The notes under the pieces were generated by a model. That model searched no databases, was not told where the DNA came from, and saw only the letters and a program-made list of their open reading frames with translations. DNA of 64,000 nt from Candidatus Methylopumilus planktonicus (GTDB lineage: Bacteria > Pseudomonadota > Gammaproteobacteria > Burkholderiales > Methylophilaceae), in contig NZ_LN827929.1 in assembly GCF_000981505.1 (NCBI RefSeq), forward strand, positions 1,054,001 to 1,118,000. The letters are read 5' to 3'. The position numbers and the translations under genes are program-made. Below are positions 63,192-64,000 of this stretch, piece by piece (the stretch's first letter is position 1; every line of letters starts with the position of its first letter).

Positions 63192-63224
63192 TATTGCCTC
63201 CCGAAATTGACAGCATTACAAATA

Positions 63225-63253
63225 TTTTTAAATATCTGCGTACTAAATGTAAA
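63225..63253 (-). promoter_or_regulatory. Candidate promoter of tkt
   Basis: On the minus strand, TTTACA (63253-63248) and TAAAAA (63230-63225) are spaced by 17 nt, about 35 nt upstream of the ribosome-binding site. The -10 match is weak. The rest of the 167-bp gap before tkt (63192-63358) shows no other clear element. Confidence 0.3.
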
Positions 63254-63358
63254 GTTAAAAAATTAGTGTAATTTTTAGCTAAATTATTGCTTAAATAGCC
63301 CTTTTCAGCAAGGTGAATAGGGTCTTTTTGCCCCTTGATTATTTGAGCTAAATGCTTT

Positions 63359-63913
63359 TCATTCTCGCCATTTGATTGAGCAACCTATACTCGACTTTTG
63401 ATCGACAGGGCCCTTCTGAGTCTTAGCAACAAGAAGCATTGCCTCATATAAATCACGCGTATTATTAGGGGGTGGCTCTCCTCGCCCTGTGGCATCGAAG
63501 CGTCCACGATATTGCAGCTCTAAATTGCGATTAAAGCCAAAAAAATCAGGTGTACAAATAGCATTATAAAAATGTGCGATTTCTTGACTGTCATCAATTA
63601 CGTAAGGAAAAGGAAAGTTAAATTGATTTGCAATGAGTTTCATGTTCTCAAATGAATCCTCAGGGTAATTCTCAGAATTATTACTCTGAATGGCAATCGT
63701 TTCAATACCTAGATCTTTTAGCGCCAGAACATCACTCACAAGTCTTGGTAAAATTGCTTTCACGTAAGGACAGTGATTACATATAAACATGACGAGTAAG
63801 CCATTAGCCCCTTTTGATTTTTCCAGAGTCCAAATGTTATCGTCGACCCCCGGTAAATTAAAATCGATCGCTTTCCAACCAAAATCGCAAAGTGGAGTAT
63901 TTAAACTAACCAT
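63359..63913 (-). CDS. Thioredoxin-family (AhpC/TSA-like) protein
   Basis: A 184-residue thioredoxin-fold protein with the redox motif CNHCPYVK near residue 46, an IETIAIQSNNSENYPEDSF segment, and FPYVIDDSQEIAHFY. This matches the common bacterial thioredoxin-family proteins of the AhpC/TSA-like group, often annotated as putative peroxiredoxins. No signal peptide is seen, so it is probably cytoplasmic. AAGG precedes the ATG. The final residues (SIGCSIKWRE) include the Cys-Ser-Ile-Lys-Trp end typical of the group. Confidence 0.85.
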   Translation of the reverse strand: MVSLNTPLCDFGWKAIDFNLPGVDDNIWTLEKSKGANGLLVMFICNHCPYVKAILPRLVSDVLALKDLGIETIAIQSNNSENYPEDSFENMKLIANQFNFPFPYVIDDSQEIAHFYNAICTPDFFGFNRNLELQYRGRFDATGRGEPPPNNTRDLYEAMLLVAKTQKGPVDQKSSIGCSIKWRE

Positions 63914-63956
63914 GTTTTATGCCTTAATATAGCTTACCTATTTAATAGAATTGACT

Positions 63957-64000
63957 ATGGAAGAAAATCGATTTTACCACTCCGAAAACCTAGAACTCAA
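63957..64000 (+). CDS. Start of a gene cut by the right edge (possibly rsmE)
   Basis: Fourteen codons from an ATG at 63957 reach the window edge in an open frame: MEENRFYHSENLEL. The RFY...NL.L opening resembles the N-terminus of the 16S rRNA m3U1498 methyltransferase RsmE, but this is too short to be sure. It is divergent from the thioredoxin-like gene (43-bp gap). Confidence 0.35.
   Translation, partial: MEENRFYHSENLEL

Noticed and set aside
63300..63340. Possible hairpin CCCT...AGGG downstream of the thioredoxin-like gene
   Set aside because: Short stem, and on the minus strand it is not followed by T residues.
1..64000. CRISPR arrays, transposases, integrases, phage genes, toxin-antitoxin pairs
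   Set aside because: Looked for direct repeats with spacers and for typical protein motifs; none seen. The only clear short tandem repeat is the APAAEA coding repeat at 41.9 kb.

Overview
The window is an AT-rich, tightly packed stretch of a Gram-negative bacterial chromosome. Gene order and protein types point to a betaproteobacterium: glyS-gmhB-plsC-ygjP, folK-dNK-panB-panC, rsfS-rlmH, cinA-recA-recX-alaS, tgt-yajC-secD-secF, clpS-clpA, bamC-dapA, DUF721-M23-secA, and a tkt/gap/pgk cluster. The very low GC, 0-4 nt gene spacing, frequent ATGA overlaps and near absence of mobile DNA fit a genome-streamlined, probably aquatic, Methylophilaceae lineage (OM43/LD28/Methylopumilus-like). That assignment is inference; no 16S rRNA or methanol dehydrogenase gene lies in the window.

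Layout. 1-5 kb: 3' part of glyS, then gmhB, plsC and a YgjP-type metallopeptidase; an SCO1/SenC copper lipoprotein; ilvE and a 53-aa CHCC zinc-finger protein. 5-13 kb: murI (-), a cobalamin adenosyltransferase, pcnB, a coupled folK/deoxynucleoside kinase/panB/panC set, panD, rsfS, rlmH and a photolyase. 13-20 kb: mlaA, pmbA (-), darP, a PDZ protein of unknown role (-), mog, thiL, pgpA, pncC and recA. 20-25.3 kb: recX, alaS, lysC and four tRNA genes (Ser-GCT, Arg-ACG, Arg-TCG on +, Lys-TTT on -). 25-31 kb: ffh (-), a CcsA/YpjD-like membrane protein, a HAD phosphatase, leuA and pssA (-). 31-39 kb: tgt, yajC, secD, secF, a CNNM/CorC protein, clpS and clpA. 39-45 kb: a GST-like protein and pyrD (-), a RoxA-like oxygenase, a 43-aa lipoprotein with its own terminator, and a metallo-beta-lactamase-fold hydrolase, bamC and dapA (-). 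45-51 kb: a complete rnfABCDGE operon followed by nth, then a DUF1289 protein (-). 51-58 kb: secA and an M23 peptidase (-), DUF721/DciA, a TauE/SafE transporter and an H+-pyrophosphatase. 58-64 kb: a minus-strand carbon block tkt-gap-pgk-purC, a thioredoxin-like protein, and the first codons of a further + gene at the right edge.

The genes are nearly all housekeeping: translation and tRNA, cofactors (pantothenate, folate, thiamine, molybdopterin, B12 adenosylation), envelope biogenesis (MlaA, BamC, Sec translocon, MepM-like, PgpA, PssA), DNA repair (RecA/RecX, Nth, photolyase) and energy coupling (Rnf, H+-PPase). I see no CRISPR array, transposase, integrase, prophage or toxin-antitoxin pair, and no intergenic gap above 300 bases outside the tRNA block. 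No convincing new multi-gene system is present. The observations most worth checking are fine-scale: two tandem tRNA-Arg genes differing at two bases, a recX that appears to start at CTG, a GAPDH with unusual cofactor-site and active-site residues, a terminator-like hairpin wedged between tkt and gap, three convergent gene pairs sharing a TTAA double-stop, and an orphan Ala/Pro mini-lipoprotein.
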